The notes under the pieces: generated by a model
Seen by the model: only the letters and a program-made list of their open reading frames with translations
What the model was told of the DNA's origin: nothing
The model's database searches: none
Made by a program: the position numbers and the translations under genes
Assembly: GCF_028368975.1 (NCBI RefSeq)
Contig: NZ_JAQNDM010000002.1
Location: 8,364,425 to 8,428,424, forward strand
DNA from: Stigmatella ashevillena
GTDB lineage: Bacteria; Myxococcota; Myxococcia; Myxococcales; Myxococcaceae
DNA: 64,000 nucleotides
Direction of reading: 5' to 3'
Shown: piece after piece, positions 1-8,486 of the stretch
How positions within the stretch are numbered: position 1 is the first letter of the stretch
Layout: every line of letters begins with the position of its first letter

Positions 1-308
1 GAGGCGAAGAACTTCCGGTCGTCCCAGTCGCCTCCGAGCCACTTCACGTCCCGCTCGATGGACTGGACGTAGTCGGTGTCCTCGGTGAGGGGGTTGGTGT
101 CATCCAGGCGCAGGTTGCACTTGCCGCCGTATTGCTGGGCCAGTCCGAAGTTCAGGCAGATGGCCTTGGCGTGCCCGATATGAAGGTAGCCATTGGGTTC
201 TGGGGGGAAGCGTGTGTGCACCCGCCCGCCGTGCTTTCCCGAGCGCCGGTCCTCCTCGATGATCTCCTGGAGGAAATTCTGGCCCTGCGCCTCACTGATC
301 GTCGTCAT
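1..308 (-). CDS. glnS: Glutaminyl-tRNA synthetase, N-terminal part (cut by window edge)
   Basis: The first 102 codons of a class I aminoacyl-tRNA synthetase are present; the rest lies left of the window. The ATG is at 306-308. Residues 35-41 read PPEPNGY, followed by HIGHAK at 43-48, the ATP-binding signature of the GlnRS/GluRS family. Cytoplasmic GlnRS charges tRNA-Gln with glutamine. The short leader [14 protein letters not shown] followed directly by the nucleotide-binding fold, and the LRLDDTNP segment, fit GlnRS better than GluRS. Class assignment is very secure; GlnRS rather than GluRS is likely but rests on the N-terminus only. Confidence 0.93.
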   Translation of the reverse strand, partial: MTTISEAQGQNFLQEIIEEDRRSGKHGGRVHTRFPPEPNGYLHIGHAKAICLNFGLAQQYGGKCNLRLDDTNPLTEDTDYVQSIERDVKWLGGDWDDRKFFA

Positions 309-408
309 GGCCGCCCATCCTCTTGGAGCTTTCCAGCATCGGCAAGGGGAACGGAGTTCACGCGGTGTAAATGTCCGCGCAGGCTTGCCCTGCGGCCCAG
401 CTCAGAGG

Positions 409-436
409 GAAGCGCGCGTGGCTCCCCGCGCGCTTC
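409..436. terminator. Perfect 10-bp hairpin between PilZ gene and glnS
   Basis: GAAGCGCGCG (409-418) pairs perfectly with CGCGCGCTTC (427-436) across an 8-nt loop. It lies 22 bp past the stop of the minus-strand PilZ gene. Read on the minus strand it is followed by CCCTCTG, so the U tract is weak. A stem-loop terminator or 3' stabiliser is the likely role. Confidence 0.5.
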
Positions 437-457
437 TTTCCAGGCTGTCGGGACTCA

Positions 458-946
458 TCAGGCGGGGATGCGGGACAGGGCCGCGTCGAACAGGATCATC
501 TCCAGCCGGTCCTGGTCGTACTCGGACATGCCCTCGAAGGCGAACGAGAGCCGGTAGTTGCCGATCTGCTTCTTGGAGGCCATGACGCGGGCGCGGCCAA
601 TGACGGGATCCATGCCGTCTGGCATCCGCAGGGTGTAGCCCACCAGCTCCTTCTCCCCGGGGGCCTTGGTGAGCACCACCGAGAAGCCCCCCTTGGAGAT
701 GTCCAGGGTCATCGCCCGGACGATGCCGGTGTTGAGGCTCAGTTCGATCTGCATGGCTTGCGCGACGCGGAACGTCTGGCGGGCCATCTCGCCGGGCCGC
801 AGGGTCATCCCCTGGGCCGCGGTCAGCGCGCGGGCGAATTGCTCCCGGGCCATGAGGTAGAGCTGCTTCTCGTCGTCGTTGAGCTGCTTTTGACGGGCTC
901 TCTTGTGGAGCGCCCGGAATTCCTGGAGCCAAGCGTTGATGCTCAT
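458..946 (-). CDS. PilZ domain protein
   Basis: 162 residues. A helical N-terminal segment (1-50) is followed by a PilZ barrel. The c-di-GMP-binding signature is intact: RQTFR at 56-60 (RxxxR) and DISKGG at 82-87 (D/NxSxxG). PilZ proteins bind c-di-GMP and pass the signal to motility, exopolysaccharide or transcription targets. There is no effector domain, so it probably acts through a partner. It is transcribed alone, divergently from the PLP lyase gene, with only about 140 bp between them. No strong ribosome-binding site precedes the ATG at 946. Family assignment is secure; the target is unknown. Confidence 0.87.
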   Translation of the reverse strand: MSINAWLQEFRALHKRARQKQLNDDEKQLYLMAREQFARALTAAQGMTLRPGEMARQTFRVAQAMQIELSLNTGIVRAMTLDISKGGFSVVLTKAPGEKELVGYTLRMPDGMDPVIGRARVMASKKQIGNYRLSFAFEGMSEYDQDRLEMILFDAALSRIPA

Positions 947-1084
947 GGTGAGATGCTATGCGCCACGGACAAGGAAGTGCACGTCCTCGATGGTGCTCCA
1001 CCCGGGAGCTGGCGCTCCTTTCAGCTCTTTCCATTCTGACGTGGGAGGTGCTGGGAGCGGTACGAAATGTGCGAGGGAGCTGGG

Positions 1085-2407
1085 ATGACGTCGAAGCCGC
1101 TGCCAAAGAACAAGCGCTCGAAAGAGGATGTGCTCGCGGAGTTGCGGACCCTGCGCGCGGAGGACGCGCGCTGGAAGGAGGGGCGCACCTTCAGCCTCGT
1201 CTACCACGTGGATGACGAGCACTCGGCGCTGCTCAAGGAGGCCTATGGCGAGTTCATCTCCGAGAACGGGCTGTCGCCCCTGGCCTTTCCGTCCTTGCGC
1301 CGCATGGAGTCCGAGGTGATTTCCATGGCCGCGGGGCTGTTCCACGGCAATGAGGACGTGGCGGGCACGATGACCACGGGGGGCACCGAGAGCATCATGA
1401 TGGCGGTGAAGGCCGCCCGGCAGTGGGCCCGCGAGGAGAAGGGAATCGGCCGCCCGGAGATGATCGTCCCCCTGTCGGTCCACCCCGCCTTCGAGAAGGC
1501 GGCGCACTACTTCGACGTGGACATCCAGCACGCGGCCCTGGGGGCGGACTTCCGGGTGGACGTGCGGGACGTGGAGCGCCTCATCACCCCGCGCACGGCG
1601 CTCATCGTGGGCAGTGCCCCCCCGTACCCCCAGGGGGTCATGGACCCCATCTCCGAGCTGGCCGCGCTGGCTCAGGCCCGGGGGTTGCTGTTCCATGTGG
1701 ATGCGTGTCTGGGCGGGTTCTTCCTGCCGTTCGCGAGGAAGCTCGGCCGGGACATTCCCCCGTTCGACTTCGAGGTTCCCGGCGTCACCTCGCTGTCCGC
1801 GGACCTCCACAAGTATGGCTATGCGGCCAAGGGGGCCTCGGTGGTGCTGTACCGGGACCGCGCGTTGAGGCGGCACCAGTTCTTCACCTATGGCGGGTGG
1901 CCGGGCGGGTTGTATGCCTCCCCGTCGATGACGGGGACGCGGCCTGGGGGGGCGATCGCCGCGGCCTGGGCGGTGATGCACGCCCTGGGCGAGGAGGGCT
2001 ACCTGGAGAACGCGCGGCGCGTCCTGTCCGCCACCGACACCCTCATCGCGGGCATCAACGCCATTGCCGGCCTGCGGGTCCTGGGGGCTCCCCAGATGGG
2101 GGTCTTCGCGTTCAGCTCCGAGTCTCTCAACGTGTACGAGCTGGGCGATGCAATGGAGGCCCGGGGCTGGAAGATGGACCGGCAGCAGAATCCGCCCGCG
2201 CTGCACTGCATGATGACCCCCTCGCATGAGCGCATCGTGGAGCCCCTGCTCGCGGACCTGAGGGACTGTGCGTCCCGGCTGGCGGCAGGGGAGCCCGCCC
2301 CGGAGGGCAGCGCGGCCATGTATGGCATGGTCGGGGCCATTCCGGATTCGAAGCAGGTGGACGGCTTCTTGTTGGAGTTCCTGGACGGGGTCTTCGACCG
2401 GACCTGA
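1085..2407 (+). CDS. PLP-dependent lyase, sphingosine-1-phosphate lyase-like (group II decarboxylase family)
   Basis: 440 residues from the ATG at 1085, preceded by GAGGGAGC. An upstream in-frame ATG at 1067 would add six residues and cannot be excluded. Numbered from 1085, the PLP-binding Asp is D206 in VDACLGG, and the Schiff-base lysine is K243 in SADLHKYGYAAKG, the pattern of the GadB/Dpl1 branch. TTGGTESI at 97-104 is the cofactor phosphate loop. The HKYG...KG context and overall spacing resemble sphingosine-1-phosphate lyases, which split phosphorylated long-chain bases into an aldehyde and phosphoethanolamine. Myxobacteria make sphingolipids, so the role is plausible. A glutamate or tyrosine decarboxylase is the alternative. 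It lies 22 bp before the DUF819 gene, probably in one transcript. Confidence 0.8.
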   Translation: MTSKPLPKNKRSKEDVLAELRTLRAEDARWKEGRTFSLVYHVDDEHSALLKEAYGEFISENGLSPLAFPSLRRMESEVISMAAGLFHGNEDVAGTMTTGGTESIMMAVKAARQWAREEKGIGRPEMIVPLSVHPAFEKAAHYFDVDIQHAALGADFRVDVRDVERLITPRTALIVGSAPPYPQGVMDPISELAALAQARGLLFHVDACLGGFFLPFARKLGRDIPPFDFEVPGVTSLSADLHKYGYAAKGASVVLYRDRALRRHQFFTYGGWPGGLYASPSMTGTRPGGAIAAAWAVMHALGEEGYLENARRVLSATDTLIAGINAIAGLRVLGAPQMGVFAFSSESLNVYELGDAMEARGWKMDRQQNPPALHCMMTPSHERIVEPLLADLRDCASRLAAGEPAPEGSAAMYGMVGAIPDSKQVDGFLLEFLDGVFDRT

Positions 2408-2429
2408 GGTGGTGGAAGGGGATGCGTTG

Positions 2430-3566
2430 ATGACAGCCGTTCAGGTGGTGTTCTTCCTGCTGTTCCCGGCGCTGGCGATCTGGATAGGCGAGCGGTTTCG
2501 CGTGGCGAAGATCCTCGGCCCGGTGACGCTCTGTTACGCGGCGGGCCTTCTCTGCGCCAACCTGCCGGGGGTGAAGCTGTCCTCGGCCGCCTCGATGCAG
2601 GTGAGCGAGATCGCTGTCCCGTTGGCGATTCCGTTGCTGCTCTTCTCCGCGAACGTGCGTGTGTGGCCGAAGCTTGCGCGCCCGCTGCTTATCTCCTTCA
2701 GCCTGGCGTGTGTCGCGGCGGTCCTGGCCGCTGGCAGCGTCAGCTGGTTCTTCCGGGGGGAGACCGATGAGTGGTGGAAGATCGCCGGCATGTTGGTGGG
2801 GGTTTACGTGGGCGGCACCGCCAACATGGCCGCCATCGGGCGGGTGCTGGAGGCGCACAGCGAGACCTTCATCCTGCTCAACACAGCGGATCTGGCCGCG
2901 GGCGGCGTCTACCTCCTCTTCCTGCTCACCTTCGCGCAGCGGCTGCTGCTGCGGTTCATGCGGCCCTTCACGGCGTCGGCGCACCCCGCGCTCTTCGAGC
3001 ATTCGGGCGAGCCGCTCGGCACCTGGACGCGGCACCACCTCCGGGACATGGGGGTGGGCTTCGGGCTCGCGGTGGCCATCGTCGGGGTCGGGGTGGGGAT
3101 GACGCAGCTCGTGCTGGAGAAGGTGGAGGCGGGCCCCGCGCTGCTGATCATCACCACGCTGGGAATCGCCGTGTCCTTGTGGAAGCGCGTGCACGCGCTC
3201 GTGGGGACCTACGAGTTGGGGGAGTATGTGCTGCTCATCTTCTGTGTGGCCATGGGCTCCCTGGCCGATCTGCGGATGTTGAGCGGAGGCAGCACGATGC
3301 TCGTGCTCTTCGTGGCGGTGGTGATGGGGCTGGCCATTGTGCTCCACGTGGCGTTCTCGGCGCTTTTGCGCATCGATGTGGACAGCACGCTGGTCTGCTC
3401 GACGGCGACCATCTACGGCCCGGCCCTGATCGGCCCGGTAACGGCGGCCTTGCGCAACCGTGCGCTCGTGGGGCCTGGCCTGACGCTGGGGCTGGCGGGG
3501 ATTGCGCTGGGCAACTACCTCGGGCTCGCGACGGCGTGGGGCTTGCGCTGGCTTGCGGGTGGGTGA
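2430..3566 (+). CDS. DUF819 family integral membrane protein (YjcL-like)
   Basis: 378 residues, almost wholly hydrophobic, with about ten predicted membrane helices. The ATG at 2430 has GGAAGGGG eight bases upstream. Conserved DUF819 features are visible: a GVYVGGTANMAAIG segment near residue 130 and a second Gly/Asn-rich helix near the end (GLAGIALGNYLGLA). The family resembles sodium-coupled or aspartate-type transporters, but its substrate is unknown. The gene follows the PLP lyase by 22 bp with no terminator, which suggests a functional link such as moving a lyase substrate or product. That link is inferred from position only. Confidence 0.82.
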   Translation: MTAVQVVFFLLFPALAIWIGERFRVAKILGPVTLCYAAGLLCANLPGVKLSSAASMQVSEIAVPLAIPLLLFSANVRVWPKLARPLLISFSLACVAAVLAAGSVSWFFRGETDEWWKIAGMLVGVYVGGTANMAAIGRVLEAHSETFILLNTADLAAGGVYLLFLLTFAQRLLLRFMRPFTASAHPALFEHSGEPLGTWTRHHLRDMGVGFGLAVAIVGVGVGMTQLVLEKVEAGPALLIITTLGIAVSLWKRVHALVGTYELGEYVLLIFCVAMGSLADLRMLSGGSTMLVLFVAVVMGLAIVLHVAFSALLRIDVDSTLVCSTATIYGPALIGPVTAALRNRALVGPGLTLGLAGIALGNYLGLATAWGLRWLAGG

Positions 3567-3584
3567 GGCCCGGGGGCGGAAGGG

Positions 3585-5246
3585 CTATTCGCGCGTGACG
3601 GCCCGCAGGATGAGCTCCCGGCGCTGCTCCAGCAGGCGCAATGCCAGGGGGAGGGCCCGCCGGTAGACCATGGCGTACAGCACGGCGCTCAGGGCAATCA
3701 TGGCCACCGTCTGGAGGGTGGGCCCTGACTTGCCCGCGAGCTTCAAGGCCCACCCGAAGGGCATGCTGCCCAGCGCGGCGGCCACGATGCCAAGCAGGGA
3801 GGCGACGAGGGGCAGCTTGTCGCGCCGCTGGAGGCTGGCGTGGAACTTCACCGGGAAGTACAGCGACAGGAAGTTGCCTGCCGCCAGCGTGAGGGGCACC
3901 AGGGCGGCCACGGAGGCCATGGCGCACAGGAAGTCCACCCACGCGCCATGGCCGAAGTACACGCGGTAGAAGAGGCTGACGAGCAGGGCCATGCCCAGGC
4001 CCGCTCCCCCCTGCACCAGGTTCTTGGCGCGCAACACCTCCGCCAGCTCCACGGGCGCGGCCAGGAACACGGCGAAGCCCTGCCCGTCGTAGGCGAAGGT
4101 GTTTTGCGAGAAGGTGGAGGAGATGACGATGGCGCCGTAGACGGCCAGCCCGCCCATGAGCCACGCGTCCGCGGATTGTCCGAGCAGGTATTCGAAGAGC
4201 GCCCGCCCGGACAGGAGCTTCAGGAGGATGGCCAGCACGAAGGGCACGGACAGGAGCAGCCGGGCCCGGGGGTTGCGCCACAAGTCCAGGGCCTCGCGCG
4301 TGACGAGCGTGCGGAACCGGCTCCCCGTCCGGGCGAAGGGATCCCGGTCTCCGGACTCCTTCCGCGCCGGCCCCGCCCGCCCCGATTGACGGTGAAAGCG
4401 CAGCAGGAGGACGTAGGCCACCGCCAGCCCGATGAGGGCGAACACCCCCAGTCCGAAGGACTCGGCCAGGGCGATGCTCACGCGCCCGTGGGCGAGCTGC
4501 CCCAGGGAGTCCCCGAAGAAGCCCGAGGGAACGCGGCTGAGCGCAATGGCGGCATGGATGATGAGGCTCATGTCCAGGGCCTCCATGCCCCCCGCCTCGC
4601 TCATGGCCGTCAGCCACGAGGTGTCGATGGGGGGAATGAGCGACGCCGCGAAGAGGAACAGGGCAAAGCCGCCGCCGATGATTTCCGCGCTGCGCTTGGC
4701 CCTCAGCACGTTGAGCACGGCGTGCAGCCCGGCGCGGCTCCAGGCGGCACACAGCAGCGCGAACAGCGCATAGTTGAGGGCCGCGAGCCAGGGGGCCCGG
4801 AGTCCGTTCACCGAGGCATAGCCGAGGGCCGCGCCCGTCAGGGGCGCGTAGAAGACGAGGGCCCGGGGCTCGAAGAGGCTGGCCACGGTGGAGGCGATGA
4901 GCAGCCGGAAGGGGGAGATGGGAAAAGGGGCGTACCGGCTCAGCTCCGAGTGGTCATCCACCCCCGCGGACAGAAGGGGCCAGGTCACCCACACCGCAGC
5001 CGTGACGAAGCACAACAGGTTGAGGATGAAGTAGGGCCAGACATTGCTGAGGGCCACTGGCCGCCACCGCATCAGGCCAAAGAAGACGAGTCCGAAGAAG
5101 AGGGCTGGGGCGCTGGAGAGGAGGAAGGTGGCCACCGCCAGCAGGCGGTTGGGACGCCCGGCCCCCCGGTTGAGCCCGATTTGCAGCCTCAGCCCCCACA
5201 GCAGTCCCAGGTGCCGCAAGAAGCCGGGCGCGCGGGGCGGACTCAC
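3585..5246 (-). CDS. ABC transporter permease, large ABC-2-like membrane protein
   Basis: 553 residues from a GTG at 5244-5246 that overlaps the stop of the ATPase gene as GTGA, so the two are translationally coupled. Many hydrophobic segments are present: four to six in the first half, a cytoplasmic basic loop around residues 235-265, then about six more in the second half. The layout is like two fused ABC-2 permease halves and like the large permease partners of putative bacterial exporters. The substrate is unknown. The frame stays open upstream into the ATPase gene, but that part is out of frame with the ATPase and is not coding. The gene ends 19 bp from the convergent DUF819 gene. Confidence 0.82.
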   Translation of the reverse strand: MSPPRAPGFLRHLGLLWGLRLQIGLNRGAGRPNRLLAVATFLLSSAPALFFGLVFFGLMRWRPVALSNVWPYFILNLLCFVTAAVWVTWPLLSAGVDDHSELSRYAPFPISPFRLLIASTVASLFEPRALVFYAPLTGAALGYASVNGLRAPWLAALNYALFALLCAAWSRAGLHAVLNVLRAKRSAEIIGGGFALFLFAASLIPPIDTSWLTAMSEAGGMEALDMSLIIHAAIALSRVPSGFFGDSLGQLAHGRVSIALAESFGLGVFALIGLAVAYVLLLRFHRQSGRAGPARKESGDRDPFARTGSRFRTLVTREALDLWRNPRARLLLSVPFVLAILLKLLSGRALFEYLLGQSADAWLMGGLAVYGAIVISSTFSQNTFAYDGQGFAVFLAAPVELAEVLRAKNLVQGGAGLGMALLVSLFYRVYFGHGAWVDFLCAMASVAALVPLTLAAGNFLSLYFPVKFHASLQRRDKLPLVASLLGIVAAALGSMPFGWALKLAGKSGPTLQTVAMIALSAVLYAMVYRRALPLALRLLEQRRELILRAVTRE

Positions 5247-6061
5247 GCGGACTCCCTGTGCAAGGGCGTCACCGCGCCGGGGCTCTCCCCGTAAAAAGAC
5301 AGGCGGGCATTGCGCGCGGCGGGCACGCCGATGAGCTTCTCGAAGAGGGCCTCCAACGAGGCCGTGCCGTGCCGTGCCAGCAGCTCTCCCACCGGCCCCT
5401 GATCCAGCATCTTTCCGCCGCGGAGGATGCCCGCGTGGGTGGCCAACCGCTCGGCGATCTCCAGCACGTGCGTGGTGAGCAGCAGCGTCACCCCGCGTCG
5501 GCTCAACTCGCGCAGCAGCTCCCGGATGACGCCCGCGGCCAGCACGTCGATGCCCTCGAAGGGCTCGTCCAGGAACACCAGCTCCGGGGCGTGGATCAGC
5601 GCGGCGGCGATGGCGAGCCGCCGCCGCATGCCCTTGGAGTACTCGGCGACGAGCGCGCCGGCCTTGTACGTGAGCTCTGTCAGCTCCAGCAGTTCCGCGG
5701 CCCGCGCCGCGGCCTCCTCGCCCTCCAGGCCGTACATGCGCCCGCAGAAGGTGAGGTACTGGCGCCCGGTGAGCCGCTCGAAGAGGCTCAGCTCCTCGGG
5801 CACCATGCCCACGCGGCGCTTCACCTGGAGGGGCTGCCGGACCGCGTCCCACCCCAGCAGCTGGATGGTGCCCGCGTCCGGGCCGTAGATGCCGGTGAGC
5901 AGGGCGAGCGAGGTGGACTTCCCCGCGCCGTTGGGTCCGAGATAGGCGTAGAAGGCGCCCCGGGGAATCTGGAGATCCAGCCCGTTGAGCGCCGTGAAGC
6001 TCCCGAAGCGTTTGATGAGCCCTCGGGCGTCGACGGCCAGATCCATGGAGGAGTGCGGCAT
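5243..6061 (-). CDS. ABC transporter ATP-binding protein
   Basis: 272 residues. The complete nucleotide-binding domain is visible: Walker A GPNGAGKST at 42-50, a signature motif variant YSKGM at 141-145, Walker B LVFLDEP at 161-167 and the H-loop TTH at 196-198. The YSKGM signature is typical of ABC-2 exporters. It is expected to energise the permease encoded by the next gene, with which it overlaps by 3 nt. The single response regulator gene is 51 bp downstream on the other side of its start and could belong to the same transcript. Confidence 0.94.
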   Translation of the reverse strand: MPHSSMDLAVDARGLIKRFGSFTALNGLDLQIPRGAFYAYLGPNGAGKSTSLALLTGIYGPDAGTIQLLGWDAVRQPLQVKRRVGMVPEELSLFERLTGRQYLTFCGRMYGLEGEEAAARAAELLELTELTYKAGALVAEYSKGMRRRLAIAAALIHAPELVFLDEPFEGIDVLAAGVIRELLRELSRRGVTLLLTTHVLEIAERLATHAGILRGGKMLDQGPVGELLARHGTASLEALFEKLIGVPAARNARLSFYGESPGAVTPLHRESA

Positions 6062-6112
6062 GGGTGGCCGGAGTCTCGGCTGGCCATGCCCTCGCCGACA
6101 ATCCCCCTGGGC

Positions 6113-6490
6113 TTAGTGCATCATCGACATCTCGGGCGGCCCGACGATCTGCTGCACCGTCATCCGCACCTTGTCCAGGTCCACCGGCTTGGAGATGTAG
6201 CCGGCGGCGCCGACCAGCTCGGCTTCCCATTCGAAGCCGTAGCCGGAGATGATGATGATGGGCAACCCGCGCGCCCGGGGCATCTTCTTGAGTGCGTCCA
6301 AGAGGCCCCAGCCGCTCATGACGGGCATGCGGAGATCCAACAACACCGCGGCGGGCATATCGCCCTCGAGCAGATCCAGCGCCTCGCGGCCGTTGGCTGC
6401 CTGGACAGTGCGGTAGCCCAGTTCCTCGAGGGCATCGCAGATGAGCGTGCGGTGGCTCGCGTCGTCGTCGACGACCAGGATGTGAGACAT
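6113..6490 (-). CDS. Single-domain response regulator (CheY-like receiver)
   Basis: 125 residues, one receiver domain and nothing else. The acidic pocket is D8-D10, the phosphoacceptor is D52 in LLDLRMP, S82 takes the Thr/Ser position and K101 is the conserved lysine in YISKP. Such stand-alone receivers act in phosphorelays or bind a partner when phosphorylated. No sensor kinase gene is adjacent. It precedes the ABC exporter genes on the same strand, with 51 bp to the ATPase start, so it may be co-expressed with them. The target is unknown. Confidence 0.94.
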   Translation of the reverse strand: MSHILVVDDDASHRTLICDALEELGYRTVQAANGREALDLLEGDMPAAVLLDLRMPVMSGWGLLDALKKMPRARGLPIIIISGYGFEWEAELVGAAGYISKPVDLDKVRMTVQQIVGPPEMSMMH

Positions 6491-6626
6491 GGTGGTGCCT
6501 CGGTCAGACAGCCAGTGGGGGTTGGCGTGATTTTATGGACCGCAACATGGGATCTCCCTTTGAAATACGGAAGGGGGGGATCCGTTTTTCAACAAGTTCA
6601 GGCGCGAGAATCATGCACTTTCCGGG

Positions 6627-7568
6627 CTAGAGCAGCCCATAGAGCCGCAGGGCGTTCTGTCCCAGGATTCCCGCCTCCACCTCATCCCCCAGCCGCAAGC
6701 CTAGCAGGGTCTTCACCTCGCGGTCCCAGGCATACGGCAGGTGGGGGAAGTCCGTTCCATAGAGGATGCGCTCGGGGCGCACTTCCAGTGTCCGGCGGGG
6801 CAGCGCGATGGGGAAGTAATCCGCCGCCGCCATGGTGGTGTCCAGCCAGAGGGTGTCGTAGCGCTCCAGCAGGCGGGCATAGCCCTCGAACTCGTCTGCC
6901 CCCAAGTGCGGCACGCACAGCTTCAGGCGGGGGTGGTCCTGGAGGACGCGCTCCACCCGTTCCGCCGAGCAGAGCGCATGGGGATCGCATTGGTAATGGG
7001 GGCTGGAAGGTTCACGGCCGGCGTGCATGACGAGGGGGCGCCCGGCCTTCGCGCAGGCCTCGTACACCTCGTGGAGGGCGGGATCATCCGGGGCGAAGCA
7101 CTGGACATGGCAGTGCAGCTTCACGCCCTGAAGCCCCGCGGCGAACGCCTCCGCGAGGATGTCCGCCGCGCCCGCCTCGCCGGGGAGCACGGTGGCCAGC
7201 CCCACCACGCGCGGCTCGGAGCGCATCACCTCGGCCATGTAGGCATTGAGGAACCGGGCCATCCCCGGCTTGTGCGCGTAGTGGAGCGCCACCACCCGGC
7301 TCACCCCCCGGGACAGCAGGAAGTCCAAGACCTGGGGGGTGTGGAGCTTGTAGCGGATGGGCCAGCCATACCGCTCGAACCAGCGCCAGATGGCCTCGAA
7401 GACGCCATCCGGGAAGAGGTGGACGTGGGCATCCACCACGGGGGGCAATCCCTCGGGCAGCCGCGGCCCCTCGGCGTCATTCAGGGCGGGCAGGGGTGGG
7501 GAGCGGCCGGGGGTGCCCAGCCAGGCGGTGGCGGGACCCAGGCAGGCGGGGGCTTCGTCGGAAGACAT
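6627..7568 (-). CDS. Amidohydrolase-related TIM-barrel metallohydrolase
   Basis: 313 residues of the amidohydrolase-2 type. The metal site begins with DAHVH at 46-50. Later ligand candidates are HCH in VKLHCHVQ, HAG in VMHAGREPSSP, and the C-terminal Asp in YGTDFPHLPY. Members hydrolyse or decarboxylate ring compounds (ACMSD-like) or lactones; I cannot name the substrate. It lies 16 bp after a small unknown gene on the same strand, and a GGAGG about 11 nt before the ATG may serve as its ribosome-binding site. Cytoplasmic, no signal peptide. Confidence 0.86.
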   Translation of the reverse strand: MSSDEAPACLGPATAWLGTPGRSPPLPALNDAEGPRLPEGLPPVVDAHVHLFPDGVFEAIWRWFERYGWPIRYKLHTPQVLDFLLSRGVSRVVALHYAHKPGMARFLNAYMAEVMRSEPRVVGLATVLPGEAGAADILAEAFAAGLQGVKLHCHVQCFAPDDPALHEVYEACAKAGRPLVMHAGREPSSPHYQCDPHALCSAERVERVLQDHPRLKLCVPHLGADEFEGYARLLERYDTLWLDTTMAAADYFPIALPRRTLEVRPERILYGTDFPHLPYAWDREVKTLLGLRLGDEVEAGILGQNALRLYGLL

Positions 7569-7584
7569 GCGGGAGAGACCTCCG

Positions 7585-7815
7585 CTACTCCTTCTTGGAG
7601 GGAGGCACTGGGTCCTGATCCAACCGCCGCAGGAAGTTGTTCTGCTGGGTGTACCCCTGCCGCTCCAGCCGCTGGGCCTCGATGAGGTCCGCGACCTTGG
7701 CGCACACCTGCCCCAAGGTTCGGAGGGACTCGGCGAGCAACTTCTCCATCTGCGCCTGGGGCTCCTCGCCTTGGCGGATGGCTTTGTCGCGGCGGAACAG
7801 CAAGGGCAACTTCAT
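7585..7815 (-). CDS. Small conserved-looking protein of unknown function
   Basis: 76 residues from the ATG at 7815, preceded by GGGCGGG. The sequence is charged and largely helical (residues 10-60), with a basic start MKLPLLFRRDKAIR and the tail DPVPPSKKE; a coiled coil or helical hairpin is likely. No signal peptide or membrane segment. The frame continues upstream to 7989, but that part is rich in Pro, Arg and rare patterns and lies in AT-richer intergenic DNA, so I do not use it. It is probably the first gene of an operon with the amidohydrolase. I do not recognise the family. Confidence 0.68.
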   Translation of the reverse strand: MKLPLLFRRDKAIRQGEEPQAQMEKLLAESLRTLGQVCAKVADLIEAQRLERQGYTQQNNFLRRLDQDPVPPSKKE

Positions 7816-8096
7816 CCCGCCCAATCTAGGGGATGTGGTGCCTGCGTGCCACTCGGCCTCTGGTGGACCGGAAGGCTGTTGTAGGTGCCGCGGCGGGTCG
7901 ATCTCAACAGATTTACAAGGACGCAAATTTACGGAAAGTGCTTTCGAACCCGGTTTTCCCCTCTGAAAAGCCGTGGGGTGGGCTGCCAAGAGCCTGAAAC
8001 CCCAAAGGTTTGACGAATTTTCAAAAGGGGGGGTGACGCGAAGTTAATTCATGCCTAAAGTTCCGCCATCCTACTTAACCCCACGGGGGACTGCGC

Positions 8097-8369
8097 ATGG
8101 CTTACGACGGCGAGCTGGTGAAGATGGAAAATGGTCGCTGGGCGCGGTTCCAGCGATGCCGGATGTTCCGTCCCGATGGGGCGGACGCTGGCGAGACGAT
8201 GCTGCTCATCGCGGTGGAGCTCGATGAGCGTTACCAGGGGCTGCTGGACGAGGTAGAGGACTCGCTGGCCCAGTACCGTCGGCAGGGCATTCCGGTACAG
8301 GTCCAGATGCATCCGGACGCGCAGGGCGTCATCCTCCAGCCCGAGGTCGCGGCACAGAGCGTCCACTGA
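8097..8369 (+). CDS. Small protein of unknown function
   Basis: 90 residues. The ATG follows GGGGGAC closely. The protein is acidic in the middle (ELDERYQGLLDEVEDSLAQYRRQG) and has no membrane segment. Codon third positions are strongly G/C, as in the neighbours, which supports coding. A good intrinsic terminator lies 50 bp after the stop. The 280-bp divergent region upstream (7816-8096) is unusually AT-rich for this window, with TACTTAAC near 8073 as a possible -10, but no convincing -35. Function not recognised. Confidence 0.7.
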   Translation: MAYDGELVKMENGRWARFQRCRMFRPDGADAGETMLLIAVELDERYQGLLDEVEDSLAQYRRQGIPVQVQMHPDAQGVILQPEVAAQSVH

Positions 8370-8418
8370 CGTCTCTCACCCCCCGGGGTGAGGACGCTGT
8401 TGACGGATGAACAGAACG

Positions 8419-8456
8419 AGGCCCCGCGGCTTTTCTGGCGCGGGGCCTTGGCTTTT
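8419..8456 (+). terminator. Rho-independent terminator
   Basis: AGGCCCCGCG (8419-8428) pairs perfectly with CGCGGGGCCT (8439-8448). The loop contains TTTT and a TGGCTTTT stretch follows. It ends the short 8097 transcript. A smaller perfect inverted repeat, CTCACCCC/GGGGTGAG, sits just upstream of it. Confidence 0.68.
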
Positions 8457-8486
8457 ACAACGCATCGCGGCCAAGCCCCGGAATTT

